NCBI RefSeq assembly: GCF_037201805.1
Contig: NZ_CP147404.1
Coordinates: 1,388,001-1,452,000, forward strand
Length of the DNA: 64,000 nt
Direction of reading: 5' to 3'
DNA from: Bacillus sp. FJAT-52991
GTDB lineage: Bacteria; Bacillota; Bacilli; Bacillales; Domibacillaceae
Shown here: piece by piece, positions 1-8,609 of the stretch
Position numbering within the stretch: position 1 is the first letter of the stretch
Layout: each line of letters begins with the position of its first letter
Translations under genes and position numbers: made by a program
The notes under the pieces: model-generated
Databases searched by the model: none
The model's input: the letters and a program-made list of their open reading frames with translations, nothing else
What the model was told of the DNA's origin: nothing

Positions 1-666
1 TATGTAGTGGGAGATGTTGATGAGCAACAAGTAGAACAGATCGTTGACCGTTTGTTTACAATGAATGATCGTCAACCGACCATTGTGAATTCAAACGAGA
101 TTCCTATTCGTCAAGGTGAACCGAAAATAGTGAAAGAAGAGCAAGAAATCAATCAAGGGAAACTTCATATGGGGTATCAAACAAAGGTGACGTTTGGTGA
201 TCCAGACTATTTTGCTCTCCAAGTGTTTAATGGGATATTCGGTGGTTTTTCCCATTCAAAGCTATTTACAAATGTGCGAGAAAAAGCGAGTTTGGCTTAT
301 TATGCGGCAAGTCGCCTTGAGAGTCATAAAGGATTTTTAACGGTGCTTTCAGGCGTTGATAGCAAAAATTACGATCAAGCGGTAAAGATTATTAATGAGC
401 AATTACAAGCGATGAAACAAGGGGATATTTCTGAAAATGAAATCTTGCAAACACGAGCGGTTATCCGTAATCAATTGCTTGAAACAATCGATACGTCAAG
501 AGGGTTGATCGAGATTTTATATCATAATGTCGTCGCTAAACAAAACATTACAATAGATGATTGGCTTGAAGCGGTGGAGCGAACAACGATTGAAGAAGTA
601 ACGGCGGTAGCTAGCAAGGTTGAGTTAGACACGATCTACTTTTTGTCAGGGGAGGGAATTTCATGA
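1..666 (+). CDS. ymfF: M16-family peptidase-like protein YmfF, C-terminal part (5' end outside window)
   Basis: The reading frame is open from the first base, so the gene starts upstream of the window; only about 221 C-terminal residues are present. What is visible is the second half of an M16 (pitrilysin/insulinase) protein: the FGGFSHSKLFTNVREKASLAY stretch around residues 80-100 of the visible part is the characteristic C-domain motif with the R/Y substrate-binding pair. The HxxEH zinc site, if present, would be outside. The stop codon overlaps the start of ymfH (ATGA, 663-666), so the two are translationally coupled and may act as a pair, as many bacterial M16 proteins do. Confidence 0.9.
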   Translation, partial: YVVGDVDEQQVEQIVDRLFTMNDRQPTIVNSNEIPIRQGEPKIVKEEQEINQGKLHMGYQTKVTFGDPDYFALQVFNGIFGGFSHSKLFTNVREKASLAYYAASRLESHKGFLTVLSGVDSKNYDQAVKIINEQLQAMKQGDISENEILQTRAVIRNQLLETIDTSRGLIEILYHNVVAKQNITIDDWLEAVERTTIEEVTAVASKVELDTIYFLSGEGIS

Positions 667-1952
667 AGAAAATTACATTTGATCAGCTGCAAGAAGAACT
701 ATATTATGAAAAAATGGATAATGGTCTAGATGTGTATGTTCTACCAAAAAAAGGATTTAACAAAACGTTTGCTACGTTTACTACAAAATATGGTTCCATC
801 GACAATCATTTTATCCCGAAAGATCAAAAAGAGTTCGTTCGAGTACCAGATGGCATCGCGCATTTTTTAGAGCATAAAATGTTTGAGAAAGAAGACGGCG
901 ACGTGTTTCAACATTTCAGTCGTCAAGGTGCTTCAGCCAATGCCTTTACCTCTTTTACTAGAACAGCCTATTTATTTTCAAGTACGGCTAATGTGAAACA
1001 AAATCTTGAGACATTAATTAATTTTGTGCAGGATCCCTACTTTACGGAGAAAACCGTTGAAAAAGAAAAAGGCATTATCGGTCAAGAGATTCGTATGTAT
1101 GACGATAATCCAGATTGGCAAGTGTACTTCGGGATGATTCACAATATGTATCATCATCACCCTGTCAAAATTGATATTGCTGGAACTGTTGAGTCCATTG
1201 CCGACATTACGAAGGATCATTTGTATGAATGCTATCATACATTTTATCACCCAAGTAATATGCTGTTATTCGTTGTTGGTTCCATCAACCCAGAAGAAAC
1301 AATGACGCTCATTCGCGACAATCAATCGAAAAAGCCATTTACAGACCAACCTGCGATTGAGCGTCGCTTTGAACAAGAGCCTGAAACTGTGAAGGAGAAG
1401 AAACGAGTAATTTCGATGAATGTTCAATCATCGAAATGTGAAATTGGACTGAAAGCTGTTGACACTGATTTACAAGGTAAGGAATTATTGAAAAGAGAAT
1501 TAACGATGAATATTTTGCTTGATATGCTCTTTGGGAAAAGTTCTGAACTCTATTATCAAATGTATCGTGAAGGATTAATTGATGATACGTTTGGTTATGA
1601 TTTTACTCAAGAAAAGGGCTTTGGTTTTGCAATGATAGGAGGAGACACTGCTCGTCCGGATGAGCTCGAGCAAAGAGTGCAAAAAATTCTCTTAGAGGCG
1701 AAAGAAGGGACGTACTTAACAGAAGAGGCGCTGAAAAGATCAGTCAAGAAGAAAATTGGTGCTTTTTTGCGAGCGGTAAATTCTCCTGAATATATTGCCA
1801 ACCAATTTACTCGCTATACATTTAATGAGATGGATTTGTTTGAAGTGGTTCCTATGCTTGAAACGATTACCTTGTCAGATGTGCAATCCGTTGCCGCTCA
1901 TATGATAGCGGATGAACGTTTAACAGTTTTTCATATTGTACCAAAACAGTGA
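663..1952 (+). CDS. ymfH: M16-family zinc metallopeptidase YmfH
   Basis: A 429-residue M16 peptidase. The inverted zinc motif HxxEH is intact (H67-F-L-E70-H71), with a downstream acidic segment EKGIIGQE (residues 135-142) that would supply the third zinc ligand, so this is the catalytic member of the ymfF/ymfH pair. The length fits the family. The C-domain R/Y motif is seen near YYQMYREGLIDDTFGYDF. The ATG overlaps the ymfF stop by 4 nt. In B. subtilis the pair lies upstream of ymfI as here. The peptide substrate is not shown by the sequence. Confidence 0.93.
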   Translation: MKKITFDQLQEELYYEKMDNGLDVYVLPKKGFNKTFATFTTKYGSIDNHFIPKDQKEFVRVPDGIAHFLEHKMFEKEDGDVFQHFSRQGASANAFTSFTRTAYLFSSTANVKQNLETLINFVQDPYFTEKTVEKEKGIIGQEIRMYDDNPDWQVYFGMIHNMYHHHPVKIDIAGTVESIADITKDHLYECYHTFYHPSNMLLFVVGSINPEETMTLIRDNQSKKPFTDQPAIERRFEQEPETVKEKKRVISMNVQSSKCEIGLKAVDTDLQGKELLKRELTMNILLDMLFGKSSELYYQMYREGLIDDTFGYDFTQEKGFGFAMIGGDTARPDELEQRVQKILLEAKEGTYLTEEALKRSVKKKIGAFLRAVNSPEYIANQFTRYTFNEMDLFEVVPMLETITLSDVQSVAAHMIADERLTVFHIVPKQ

Positions 1953-1963
1953 AAGTAGAAAGA

Positions 1964-2001
1964 AAAAGCCGGTTCTAAGTTCATTTGTGAGTCCGGCTTT
2001 T
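1964..2001 (+). terminator. Rho-independent terminator after ymfH
   Basis: AAAAGCCGG and CCGGCTTTT arms separated by about 20 nt and ending in a short T run, directly after the ymfH stop. It partly separates the peptidase pair from ymfI. Confidence 0.75.
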
Positions 2002-2035
2002 CAGATTTAAGGTTAGTAAGAGGAGAACGAGGAAA

Positions 2036-2758
2036 ATGAAAAGATTTGCTTTAGTCGTTGGAGCGAGCGGGGGAATTGGTCAAGAAATCGCGAAAAAGCT
2101 TGCACTTGACGGCTGGAATTTATATCTTCAATATTCGAATGGAGAAGAAAAAATAAAAGTATTGCAAAAGCAGCTAGAAGAGATCGGAGTCGAGGGCTTC
2201 TCCGTGCAGGCGGATTTGTCTTCCGCTTATGGTGTAGATCAGCTTCTTCAGCAGTTGTTTTCTGTTGAAGCAGTTATTTTTGCTCAAGGAACGTCTCAAT
2301 ATAGCTTATTTCAAGATGTAAAAGAAGAAGAAATGGATCTGCTTTGGACCCTTCATGTAAAAAGCCCAATGATGATCATTCAAAAGCTATTATCTAAGCT
2401 ACAAAAAGGTTCAGCACCTTCTATTGTCTTTATTTCTTCGATATGGGGTCAAACGGGTGCTGCTTGTGAAGTGGCCTACTCTACAGTAAAAGGTGCCCAA
2501 ATTGCGTTTGTAAAATCATTGGCAAAGGAACTTGCCCTCGCTCGTATTAAAGTGAATGCAATAGCACCAGGAGCAGTTAACACAAGGATGATGTCGCAAT
2601 TCTCTAGGCAAGAGTTAGACGAGATCATAGAAGAGATTCCGATGGGGAGACTGGCGGAGCCGACAGAAATTGCCGCTGTCGTCAGCTTCCTTTGTTCACA
2701 GGCTTCCTCCTACATCACTGGACAAGTGGTAGCAGTAAACGGTGGATGGTATACGTAA
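2036..2758 (+). CDS. ymfI: SDR-family reductase YmfI (EF-P 5-aminopentanone reductase)
   Basis: A 240-residue short-chain dehydrogenase/reductase. The cofactor loop GASGGIG is at residues 9-15, the catalytic Ser in FISS (134-135) and YSTVK (Y148, K152) complete the triad; the C-terminal GQVVAVNGGW motif is typical of FabG-like SDRs. By position between ymfH and ymfJ it is the orthologue of B. subtilis YmfI, which is known to reduce the 5-aminopentanone adduct on elongation factor P to 5-aminopentanol. The start is the ATG after a purine-rich AGGAG at about 2021. A generic 3-oxoacyl-ACP reductase role is the alternative if synteny is misleading. Confidence 0.88.
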   Translation: MKRFALVVGASGGIGQEIAKKLALDGWNLYLQYSNGEEKIKVLQKQLEEIGVEGFSVQADLSSAYGVDQLLQQLFSVEAVIFAQGTSQYSLFQDVKEEEMDLLWTLHVKSPMMIIQKLLSKLQKGSAPSIVFISSIWGQTGAACEVAYSTVKGAQIAFVKSLAKELALARIKVNAIAPGAVNTRMMSQFSRQELDEIIEEIPMGRLAEPTEIAAVVSFLCSQASSYITGQVVAVNGGWYT

Positions 2759-2827
2759 ACTTGTTGAATAATTTTTTTAAACTGATACAAACTAATATTG
2801 TAACTCAATAAAGGGAGGGACAATAAG

Positions 2828-3085
2828 ATGTCAGTACTTGATAATTGGCACGAGTGGAAAAACTTTCTAGGATCAAAACTTAATCAAGCACAAGACCAAG
2901 GAATGAATAATGAAGTGGTCAACAGCGTTGCTTACCAAGTGGGCGATTACTTAGCCAATAAGGTTGATCCAAAAAATGAACAAGAACGTGTGTTATCTGA
3001 TCTATGGTCTGTTGCCTCTGAAGAAGAACAGCGTGCAATTGCCAATGTTATGGTAAAGTTAGTTCAGAATAATGGGGTGCGTTAA
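2828..3085 (+). CDS. ymfJ: Small conserved protein YmfJ (DUF3243)
   Basis: An 85-residue soluble, mostly helical protein with the WxxWKxFLGxKLxQAxxxGM start seen in the DUF3243 family and a C-terminal ALANVMVKLVQN-like helix (here AIANVMVKLVQN). Strong Shine-Dalgarno GGGAGG (2813-2818) before the ATG. Syntenic with B. subtilis ymfJ. No function is established and none can be read from the sequence; it is followed by a strong terminator, so it may be a separate transcript. Confidence 0.88.
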   Translation: MSVLDNWHEWKNFLGSKLNQAQDQGMNNEVVNSVAYQVGDYLANKVDPKNEQERVLSDLWSVASEEEQRAIANVMVKLVQNNGVR

Positions 3086-3114
3086 AAGAGAGGGAGGAAA
3101 TTCCTCTCTTTTTT
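3085..3114 (+). terminator. Terminator after ymfJ
   Basis: AAGAGAGG/CCTCTCTT stem (3086-3093 with 3103-3110), followed by TTTTTC. It begins at the ymfJ stop. Confidence 0.85.
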
Positions 3115-3204
3115 CTTTTAAAAAGCGCGTAAATCATATATGATAGAAGTTAGGTGTTATTTATTTATGGACATGATCAAGATCAAGTCACAAGGGGTGT
3201 ATGT

Positions 3205-3996
3205 ATGTCCAAAAAAGTATGGTATTTAGAGTATAAAATTGTGAAAAACCGTCCTGGATTGTTAGGGGACATTTCTTCATTACTAGGTATGCTTTCAATT
3301 AACATTATTACCATTAACGGTGTTGATGATGGCAGTCGTGGGTTGTTAATGCGAGCTCAAAGTGAAGACCAGATTAGAAGGCTTGAATCGATTCTTTTAA
3401 CGATTGATACGATTCAAATCGTTAAACTAAGAGAACCAAAATTACGTGATCGAATGGCAGTAAGACATGGTCGGTATATCGAACGAGATGCCGATGATAA
3501 GAAAACTTTTAGATTTGTTCGAGATGAGCTTGGACTTCTCGTTGACTTTATGGCAGAATTGTATAAAATGGAAGGGCATAAATTAATCGGTATACGTGGC
3601 ATGCCTCGTGTAGGGAAGACGGAGTCAATTGTTGCAGCTAGCGTTTGTGCGAATAAAAGATGGTTATTTATGTCTTCTACGATGATTAAGCAAACGGTTC
3701 GTGATCAATTGATTCGCGATGAATACAATGCCAATAATATTTTTATTATGGACGGTGTTGTATCAACAAAAAGAGCGAGTGAAAAGCATTGGCAGCTCGT
3801 TCGAGAAATTATGCGGTTGCCTGCTGTTAAAGTGGTGGAGCATCCCGATATTTTTGTGCGAAATAGTGAATATAAAATAGAAGATTTTGATTATATCATT
3901 GAACTTCGAAATCACCCTGAAGAAGAAATTACATATGAACCTGTTGAAAAGAATAGCTTTTTCCAGGATTCAAACTTCGGTGGTTTTGATTTTTAA
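3205..3996 (+). CDS. ymfK: YmfK, DUF3388 protein with N-terminal ACT-like domain and P-loop
   Basis: 263 residues from the ATG at 3205, chosen because AAGGGGTG (3192-3199) sits five bases upstream; a TTG 51 nt earlier lacks a Shine-Dalgarno. Residues ~5-70 look like an ACT domain (VKNRPGLLGDISSLLG, then INGVDDGSRG), a small-molecule sensing fold. A P-loop-like GMPRVGKTES follows at about residue 132, so the C-terminal part may bind nucleotide. Syntenic with B. subtilis ymfK, of unknown function. The pairing of an ACT sensor with a P-loop suggests a regulatory ATP/GTP-binding protein, but this is inference. Confidence 0.85.
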   Translation: MSKKVWYLEYKIVKNRPGLLGDISSLLGMLSINIITINGVDDGSRGLLMRAQSEDQIRRLESILLTIDTIQIVKLREPKLRDRMAVRHGRYIERDADDKKTFRFVRDELGLLVDFMAELYKMEGHKLIGIRGMPRVGKTESIVAASVCANKRWLFMSSTMIKQTVRDQLIRDEYNANNIFIMDGVVSTKRASEKHWQLVREIMRLPAVKVVEHPDIFVRNSEYKIEDFDYIIELRNHPEEEITYEPVEKNSFFQDSNFGGFDF

Positions 3997-4014
3997 TTAT
4001 GGAAGGTGTTATTG

Positions 4015-4869
4015 GTGACTGAATTAGGAAATCGCTTAAAAGAAGCACGAAAAGCAAAAGGATTGTCATTGGCTGATGTACAGGAAATGACGAAGATTCA
4101 AAAAAGATATTTAACCGGCATCGAAGAAGGAAACTATGAGATGATGCCAGGGAAATTTTATGTTCGAGCATTTATTAAACAATACGCTGAAGCTGTTGGA
4201 CTGAATGCAGACGAATTGTTTGAGGAGTTCAAAAGTGAAGTGCCATCTTCTCATGAAGATGAAATTCCTCAGCGAGCTACGAAGATAGAAGAAGTGAAAT
4301 CTAACGTACCTGCCGAACCATCAAAGTTTCTTGAGCACTTACCGAAAATATTGGTGACAGCTTTTGTCATTGGGGCCCTTTTCTTAGCTTGGGCGTTAAT
4401 TCCTAAAAAGGATACAGACGAGAAGCAAGTGGAAGAAACGCCTGTCGTGAAAGAATCAACTGAGCAAAATAATGAAGATGAGAACAAGGCAGAAGCTCCT
4501 GTGAAAGAAGAGAAGAAAGCAAAAGAGGAGCCGAAAGTAGAAGAGCCTGCTAAGCAAGCGTTAACAGCTGTTGGGACAAGCGGAAGTGACTCCACTTATG
4601 AACTAAAAGAAGCGGAAAAATTTGAACTGTCGATTTCATCGAAAGGAAGCACTTGGGTTGGTGTAAAAGATGGAAGCGGGAAAAGTTATTTCGGTGATAT
4701 GATCCAAAAGGGCCAAACGCAAACATTCGATTTAACAGGTCAAACAGAAGCGAAGATTAGAGTTGGGAATGCGGTTGATACGGAGATTAAAGTCAATGGT
4801 GAACTAGTCACCTATCAAATTCCTGCAGCCAGTCAAGTGACGCAAAATATTATTATTCAAAAGAAGTAA
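4015..4869 (+). CDS. rodZ: RodZ (YmfM), bitopic cytoskeleton/cell-shape protein
   Basis: 284 residues from GTG 4015 (giving MTELGNRLKEAR, the usual start of Bacillus RodZ; Shine-Dalgarno GGAAGGTG at 4001-4008; TTG 4012 is an alternative). Order of parts: HTH_25 helix-turn-helix at residues ~1-65 that in the family contacts MreB, a transmembrane segment around 104-124 (KILVTAFVIGALFLAWALI), a long Glu/Lys-rich low-complexity linker, and a C-terminal extracytoplasmic beta domain (DUF4115) ending in IIIQKK. It links MreB filaments to the envelope in rod-shaped cells. Sits directly before pgsA as in other bacilli. Confidence 0.9.
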   Translation: MTELGNRLKEARKAKGLSLADVQEMTKIQKRYLTGIEEGNYEMMPGKFYVRAFIKQYAEAVGLNADELFEEFKSEVPSSHEDEIPQRATKIEEVKSNVPAEPSKFLEHLPKILVTAFVIGALFLAWALIPKKDTDEKQVEETPVVKESTEQNNEDENKAEAPVKEEKKAKEEPKVEEPAKQALTAVGTSGSDSTYELKEAEKFELSISSKGSTWVGVKDGSGKSYFGDMIQKGQTQTFDLTGQTEAKIRVGNAVDTEIKVNGELVTYQIPAASQVTQNIIIQKK

Positions 4870-4900
4870 AGCTCTGAGTAAGGAACGGTTTGGATGGTGA

Positions 4901-4940
4901 GGTGTCCTTTAAAGGGCACCCCACTTTGATAAGTGGAGGG
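4901..4940 (+). promoter_or_regulatory. Tandem hairpins abutting the pgsA Shine-Dalgarno
   Basis: Two back-to-back inverted repeats fill the rodZ-pgsA gap: GGTGTCCTTT/AAAGGGCACC (4901-4920) and CCACTT-TGAT-AAGTGG (4921-4936). The 3' arm of the second includes the first two bases of the GGAGGG Shine-Dalgarno (4935-4940). There is no T run, so they are not a normal terminator. A role in setting translation or RNA stability of pgsA is inference. Confidence 0.4.
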
Positions 4941-4946
4941 ACAATT

Positions 4947-5525
4947 GTGAATTTACCTAATAAGATTACTGTATCAAGAATTTTGATGATCCCCATTTTT
5001 TTAATCGTCATGGTGGTCGATTTTAATTGGGGAGAGATCGAATTTTTAGGCACGACTATGCCGATGACCCATTTTGTAGGAGCGTTAATCTTTATTGTCG
5101 CAGCAACAACGGACTGGGTGGATGGTTATTTGGCAAGAAAGTACAATCTAGTGACAAACTTAGGGAAGTTTTTAGACCCGTTGGCCGATAAATTACTCGT
5201 ATCTGCTGCGCTGATTGTTCTAGTTGAGCTTGGGTATGCTTCTTCGTGGATCGTTATTATCATTATTAGCCGCGAATTTGCTGTAACTGGTCTGCGACTC
5301 ATACTTGCCGGCGAAGGAGAAGTGGTCGCTGCTAACATGCTGGGCAAAATAAAAACATGGACGCAAATTATTGCGATTTCCGCTCTATTGCTCCATAATG
5401 CGCCATTTGAAAGTATGTCCATCCCATTTGCTGATATTTCGTTATGGGTGGCTACATTCTTTACAATATGGTCTGGTTGGGATTATTTTTATCTCAATCG
5501 TCATGTATTTAAACATTCAAAATAA
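4947..5525 (+). CDS. pgsA: CDP-diacylglycerol-glycerol-3-phosphate 3-phosphatidyltransferase
   Basis: 192 residues starting at GTG 4947 (MNLPNKITVSRI), fixed by GGAGGG six bases upstream. Integral membrane enzyme that makes phosphatidylglycerol phosphate from CDP-diacylglycerol and sn-glycerol-3-phosphate. The CDP-alcohol phosphotransferase signature D-x2-D-G-x2-A-R-x8-G-x3-D-x3-D is fully present (from TDWVDGYLAR to KFLDPLADK). Several hydrophobic helices follow. Essential step of anionic phospholipid synthesis. Start-proximal hairpins are described separately. Confidence 0.95.
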   Translation: MNLPNKITVSRILMIPIFLIVMVVDFNWGEIEFLGTTMPMTHFVGALIFIVAATTDWVDGYLARKYNLVTNLGKFLDPLADKLLVSAALIVLVELGYASSWIVIIIISREFAVTGLRLILAGEGEVVAANMLGKIKTWTQIIAISALLLHNAPFESMSIPFADISLWVATFFTIWSGWDYFYLNRHVFKHSK

Positions 5526-5532
5526 TTGAGAG

Positions 5533-5643
5533 GAGGCTGACTAAAAACAAGAATCAGGCTCTCTTACTGTCATATAGTAGTTGAAATGAACACTATATCG
5601 ATCATTAAGGGAAGTCATTCAATGTTTCGTCGGCCTCTTTTTT
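5533..5643 (+). terminator. Long stem-loop terminator after pgsA (repeat-like element, copy A)
   Basis: GAGGCTGAC (5533-5541) pairs with GTCGGCCTC (5629-5637), followed by a run of eight T. The enclosed ~87 nt carries an inner ATATAG/CTATAT pair. The architecture and several sequence blocks resemble 8519-8609, so this may be one copy of a short dispersed element acting as a terminator. Confidence 0.6.
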
Positions 5644-5665
5644 TAATAAGAGCAGGGGTGTTGTT

Positions 5666-6910
5666 ATGAATGCTGAAATTATTGCTGTGGGATCAGAATT
5701 ATTGCTAGGTCAAATCACAAATACGAATGCTCAGTTTCTTTCTCATCATTTAGCTGAGATTGGAATCAATGTGTACTATCATACGGTTGTTGGAGATAAT
5801 CATAAACGACTAATTGAAGTGGTGAAAGAAGCGGAGAAGCGTGCCGATCTATTAATTTTTACAGGTGGGCTTGGGCCGACAAAGGATGATTTGACGAAGG
5901 AAGCGATTGCTGAGCATATTGGGAATGAACTTGAATATAATGAAGTAGCCTTGAAAAGTATCGAAGCCTATTTTGCAAAAGTTAATCGAACGATGACTGA
6001 AAATAATAAGAAACAAGCTTTGGTGATGAGTGGAAGTAAAGTATTGCCAAATGATCATGGAATGGCTCCGGGTATGTTGTTAAAAGCAAACAATAAACAA
6101 TATATGTTATTGCCTGGACCGCCAAAAGAAATGCAGCCGATGTTTTTAACCTATGGCAAAAACGAATTGATTCAACTATTAGAAAAAGTAGAGCGGATTG
6201 AATCCCGTGTGTTACGGTTTTTTGGCATCGGTGAATCGGCCCTTGAGGTGGAAGTGGAGGACTTGTTGCTCAATCAGCAAAATCCAACCATTGCTCCACT
6301 AGCAGGGGATGGAGAGGTGACGCTTCGTATCACGGCTAAGCATGAATCTGAAGAAGTAGCGCTTCAGATGATTCAAGAAGTAGAAGATGAAATTCTCCGT
6401 CGTGTTGGTCAATATTTTTATGGGTATGACCAAACAACGATTGCAGAAGAGCTTGCGGAATTATTGAAGGAAAGAAACTTGTCGATTGCAGTGGCAGAGA
6501 GTTTAACAGGTGGTCTCTTTCAAAGTGAGTTAACAGCGGTGAAAGGTGTTAGTGCCATCTTTAAAGGCGGGATTGTTTGTTATTCCAATGATGCGAAGAA
6601 GCAGTTGGTGAAAGTGAAGAAAGAAACCATTGATACATATGGAGCTGTGAGTGAACAATGTGCCTTAGAGCTAGCTGAAAATACAAGAGCTATTTTCGAT
6701 AGTGATTTTTCCCTTAGTTTTACTGGAGTGGCTGGTCCTGATGAAATGGACGGGCAAGCACCAGGTACCGTATGGATTGGACTTGCGGAGCGTTTTCAAA
6801 AGACGAAAGCTTATAAGCTGAATCTTGTTGGAAGTCGAGCCGGTGTGCGTAAACGTTCAGTGAAATATGGCTGTCATTATTTACTTCATGCTCTTAATCA
6901 AAACGAATAA
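5666..6910 (+). CDS. cinA: CinA, nicotinamide-nucleotide amidohydrolase/ADP-ribose pyrophosphatase family protein
   Basis: 414 residues, the normal length. The N-terminal MoCF/COG1058 domain (residues ~1-170) has the [11 protein letters not shown] motif; the C-terminal CinA domain (~250-414) has VAESLTGGL and the SFTGVAGPD motif that in the family deamidates nicotinamide mononucleotide. Cytoplasmic; in B. subtilis and streptococci it is linked to competence and lies just upstream of recA. Here a riboswitch-controlled metY has been placed between cinA and recA, so co-transcription with recA is unlikely. Confidence 0.93.
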   Translation: MNAEIIAVGSELLLGQITNTNAQFLSHHLAEIGINVYYHTVVGDNHKRLIEVVKEAEKRADLLIFTGGLGPTKDDLTKEAIAEHIGNELEYNEVALKSIEAYFAKVNRTMTENNKKQALVMSGSKVLPNDHGMAPGMLLKANNKQYMLLPGPPKEMQPMFLTYGKNELIQLLEKVERIESRVLRFFGIGESALEVEVEDLLLNQQNPTIAPLAGDGEVTLRITAKHESEEVALQMIQEVEDEILRRVGQYFYGYDQTTIAEELAELLKERNLSIAVAESLTGGLFQSELTAVKGVSAIFKGGIVCYSNDAKKQLVKVKKETIDTYGAVSEQCALELAENTRAIFDSDFSLSFTGVAGPDEMDGQAPGTVWIGLAERFQKTKAYKLNLVGSRAGVRKRSVKYGCHYLLHALNQNE

Positions 6911-6927
6911 AAATATTCAAAATATTG

Positions 6928-6957
6928 TTGACTGTTCCGATTTGATTATTATATAAT
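6928..6957 (+). promoter_or_regulatory. Sigma-A promoter for the S-box/metY transcript
   Basis: TTGACT (6928-6933) and TATAAT (6952-6957) with an 18-bp spacer, about 40 bp upstream of the riboswitch aptamer. Confidence 0.65.
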
Positions 6958-7000
6958 TATGTCAAGAGTTTACTTGATTGTTATAATTTAATATTGACAC

Positions 7001-7164
7001 TCTTATTACGAGCGGCGGAGGGATTAGGCCCTATGAAGCCCGGCAACCTTCAGGTAGTTATAGCCTGAAACGGTGCTAATTCCTACAGACTTTTGTGTCT
7101 GGAAGATAAGAGGAGGACCTAATCATCAAACCCTCTTCTTTATGATAAGAAGTAGGGTTTTTTT
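7001..7164 (+). promoter_or_regulatory. SAM-I (S-box) riboswitch
   Basis: P1 is formed by TCTTATT (7001-7007) and AGATAAGA (7104-7111). The core has the conserved GGAGGGA, then ATGAAGCCCGGCAACC at about 7032-7047, and a CAGGT...GCCTG arm. Downstream, CCCTCTTCTT (7131-7140) can pair either with GGAGG-containing 3' aptamer sequence (antiterminator) or with AAGAAGTAGGG to form a terminator ending in a T run. SAM binding should stop transcription before metY. Confidence 0.93.
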
Positions 7165-7210
7165 ATCTTCCTCTGAAAAAAATAATCAAATCAATTAGGA
7201 GGGTTTACAC

Positions 7211-8509
7211 ATGACAAAAGAAAATTGGGATCAAGAGACGTTATTATTACACGGAGGACAGGTGCCGGATCCTGTGACAGGAGCTCGTGCAGTACCCATT
7301 TACGAAACGACATCTTATGTATTTGAGGATACTGATCATGCGAACGCTCTATTTGCTCTTCAAAAGCCAGGGAATATTTACACTCGTATTACGAATCCAA
7401 CGGTGGATGTATTTGAAAAGCGAGTGGCATTGCTTGAAGAGGGAGCAGCTGCCGTCGCACTATCTTCCGGAATGGCGGCGATCGCCTTTTCTATCCTAAA
7501 TTTGGCACATGCGGGAGACGAAATAGTGGCAGCAAGTAACTTATATGGAGGTACATATAATTTATTTGCCAATACGCTTCCGAAGTATGGAATCACAGTG
7601 AAGTTTGTTGATTCGACAGACCCTGAAAACTACCGGAAAGCAATTACGCCTAAAACGAAAGCTCTTTTCGGAGAAATCATCGGAAACCCGTCTTTACACG
7701 TGCTTGATGTGGAGAAAGTAGCGGGAATTGCTCATGAGAGTGGCATCCCGCTTATTGTGGACAGCACATTCGCTTCACCATATGTTTGTAAGCCGCTCAC
7801 TTGGGGAGCAGATATTGTCGTTCATTCTGCAACGAAATGGATTAGCGGTCATGGTACAGTCATTGGCGGTGTAGTAGTAGATGGCGGGAAATTTAATTGG
7901 AATAGCGAAAAATTTCCTGGCTTTACGGAGCCGGATGAGTCTTATCACGGGTTAAAGTATGCTGATATTGAAGGTCCGGCATTCGCTGTGAAGCTACGAG
8001 TGCAACTATTAAGAGATTTTGGCCCTGCTTTAAGCGCTAATAGTGCCTTTTTATTGCTTCAAGGGCTAGAGACGCTTCATTTGCGGATTCAACGTCATCA
8101 TGAAAATACATTACAAATCGTGAATTACTTGAAAAATCACCCTGGTGTGGAATGGGTATCTCATCCAAGTCAACCGGAACATCCATCACATCATTTAGCA
8201 CAAAAATATTTGAGCAACAGTAATGGCTCGATTGTTGTGTTTGGTATTAAAGGCGGCCGAGAAGCAGGTAAGACAGTCATTGATAACATTCAGCTATGGT
8301 CACATGTAGCCAATGTTGGGGACGGAAAATCACTTATTATTCATCCTGCTACGACGACTCACCAACAATTAAATCGTGAGGAGCTAGAAAAATCTGGCGT
8401 GAAAGAAGAGTTAATTCGTTTATCTATAGGATTAGAGTCTACAAAGGACTTAATTGCTGACTTAAATCAAGCGATTGAAAAGGCAACAGGAGTCATTGTG
8501 GAGGCATAA
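7211..8509 (+). CDS. metY: O-acetylhomoserine sulfhydrylase (PLP-dependent)
   Basis: 432 residues of the Cys/Met metabolism PLP family. The PLP lysine is in the SATKWISGHG motif (about residue 210), with the TRITNPTVDVFEKR and SSGMAAIAF motifs upstream. The ~430-aa length and the FNWNSEKFPGFTEPDESYHGL insertion match the O-acetylhomoserine (thiol)-lyase branch rather than shorter gamma-synthases. It makes homocysteine from O-acetylhomoserine and sulfide. The S-box riboswitch upstream supports a methionine role. Single-gene transcript ending at the 8519-8609 stem-loop. Confidence 0.92.
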   Translation: MTKENWDQETLLLHGGQVPDPVTGARAVPIYETTSYVFEDTDHANALFALQKPGNIYTRITNPTVDVFEKRVALLEEGAAAVALSSGMAAIAFSILNLAHAGDEIVAASNLYGGTYNLFANTLPKYGITVKFVDSTDPENYRKAITPKTKALFGEIIGNPSLHVLDVEKVAGIAHESGIPLIVDSTFASPYVCKPLTWGADIVVHSATKWISGHGTVIGGVVVDGGKFNWNSEKFPGFTEPDESYHGLKYADIEGPAFAVKLRVQLLRDFGPALSANSAFLLLQGLETLHLRIQRHHENTLQIVNYLKNHPGVEWVSHPSQPEHPSHHLAQKYLSNSNGSIVVFGIKGGREAGKTVIDNIQLWSHVANVGDGKSLIIHPATTTHQQLNREELEKSGVKEELIRLSIGLESTKDLIADLNQAIEKATGVIVEA

Positions 8510-8518
8510 TAGCAAAAT

Positions 8519-8609
8519 GAAGGGCTGACGCCTATATGGATATCTACATGATATAGAGTGATTTGAATGCTTTATTGATTTAGATATTGCATTTCGGTGT
8601 CGGTCCTTC
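8519..8609 (+). terminator. Long stem-loop after metY (repeat-like element, copy B)
   Basis: GAAGGGCTGACGCC (8519-8532) can pair base for base with GGTGTCGGTCCTTC (8596-8609), with three G-U pairs; inner GATATCTA/TAGATAT arms extend it. There is no strong T run, so termination is uncertain. It shares the GGCTGAC...GTCGG stem and an ATATAG-TGA-GAATG-like middle with 5533-5643. The rest of the 8510-8938 gap up to the recA operator (8610-8814) shows no gene. Confidence 0.5.

Noticed and set aside
3154..3204. N-terminal extension of YmfK from TTG 3154
   Set aside because: No ribosome-binding site, and the ATG at 3205 has a good one and matches the usual length.
4269..4595. 108-codon open frame on the minus strand inside rodZ
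   Set aside because: Antiparallel to the low-complexity Glu/Lys linker; Ser/Phe-rich product explained by the complementary codons, no ribosome-binding site.
6994..6999. TTGACA just before the S-box as the metY promoter -35
   Set aside because: Its -10 would fall inside the riboswitch aptamer; the upstream TTGACT/TATAAT pair fits better.
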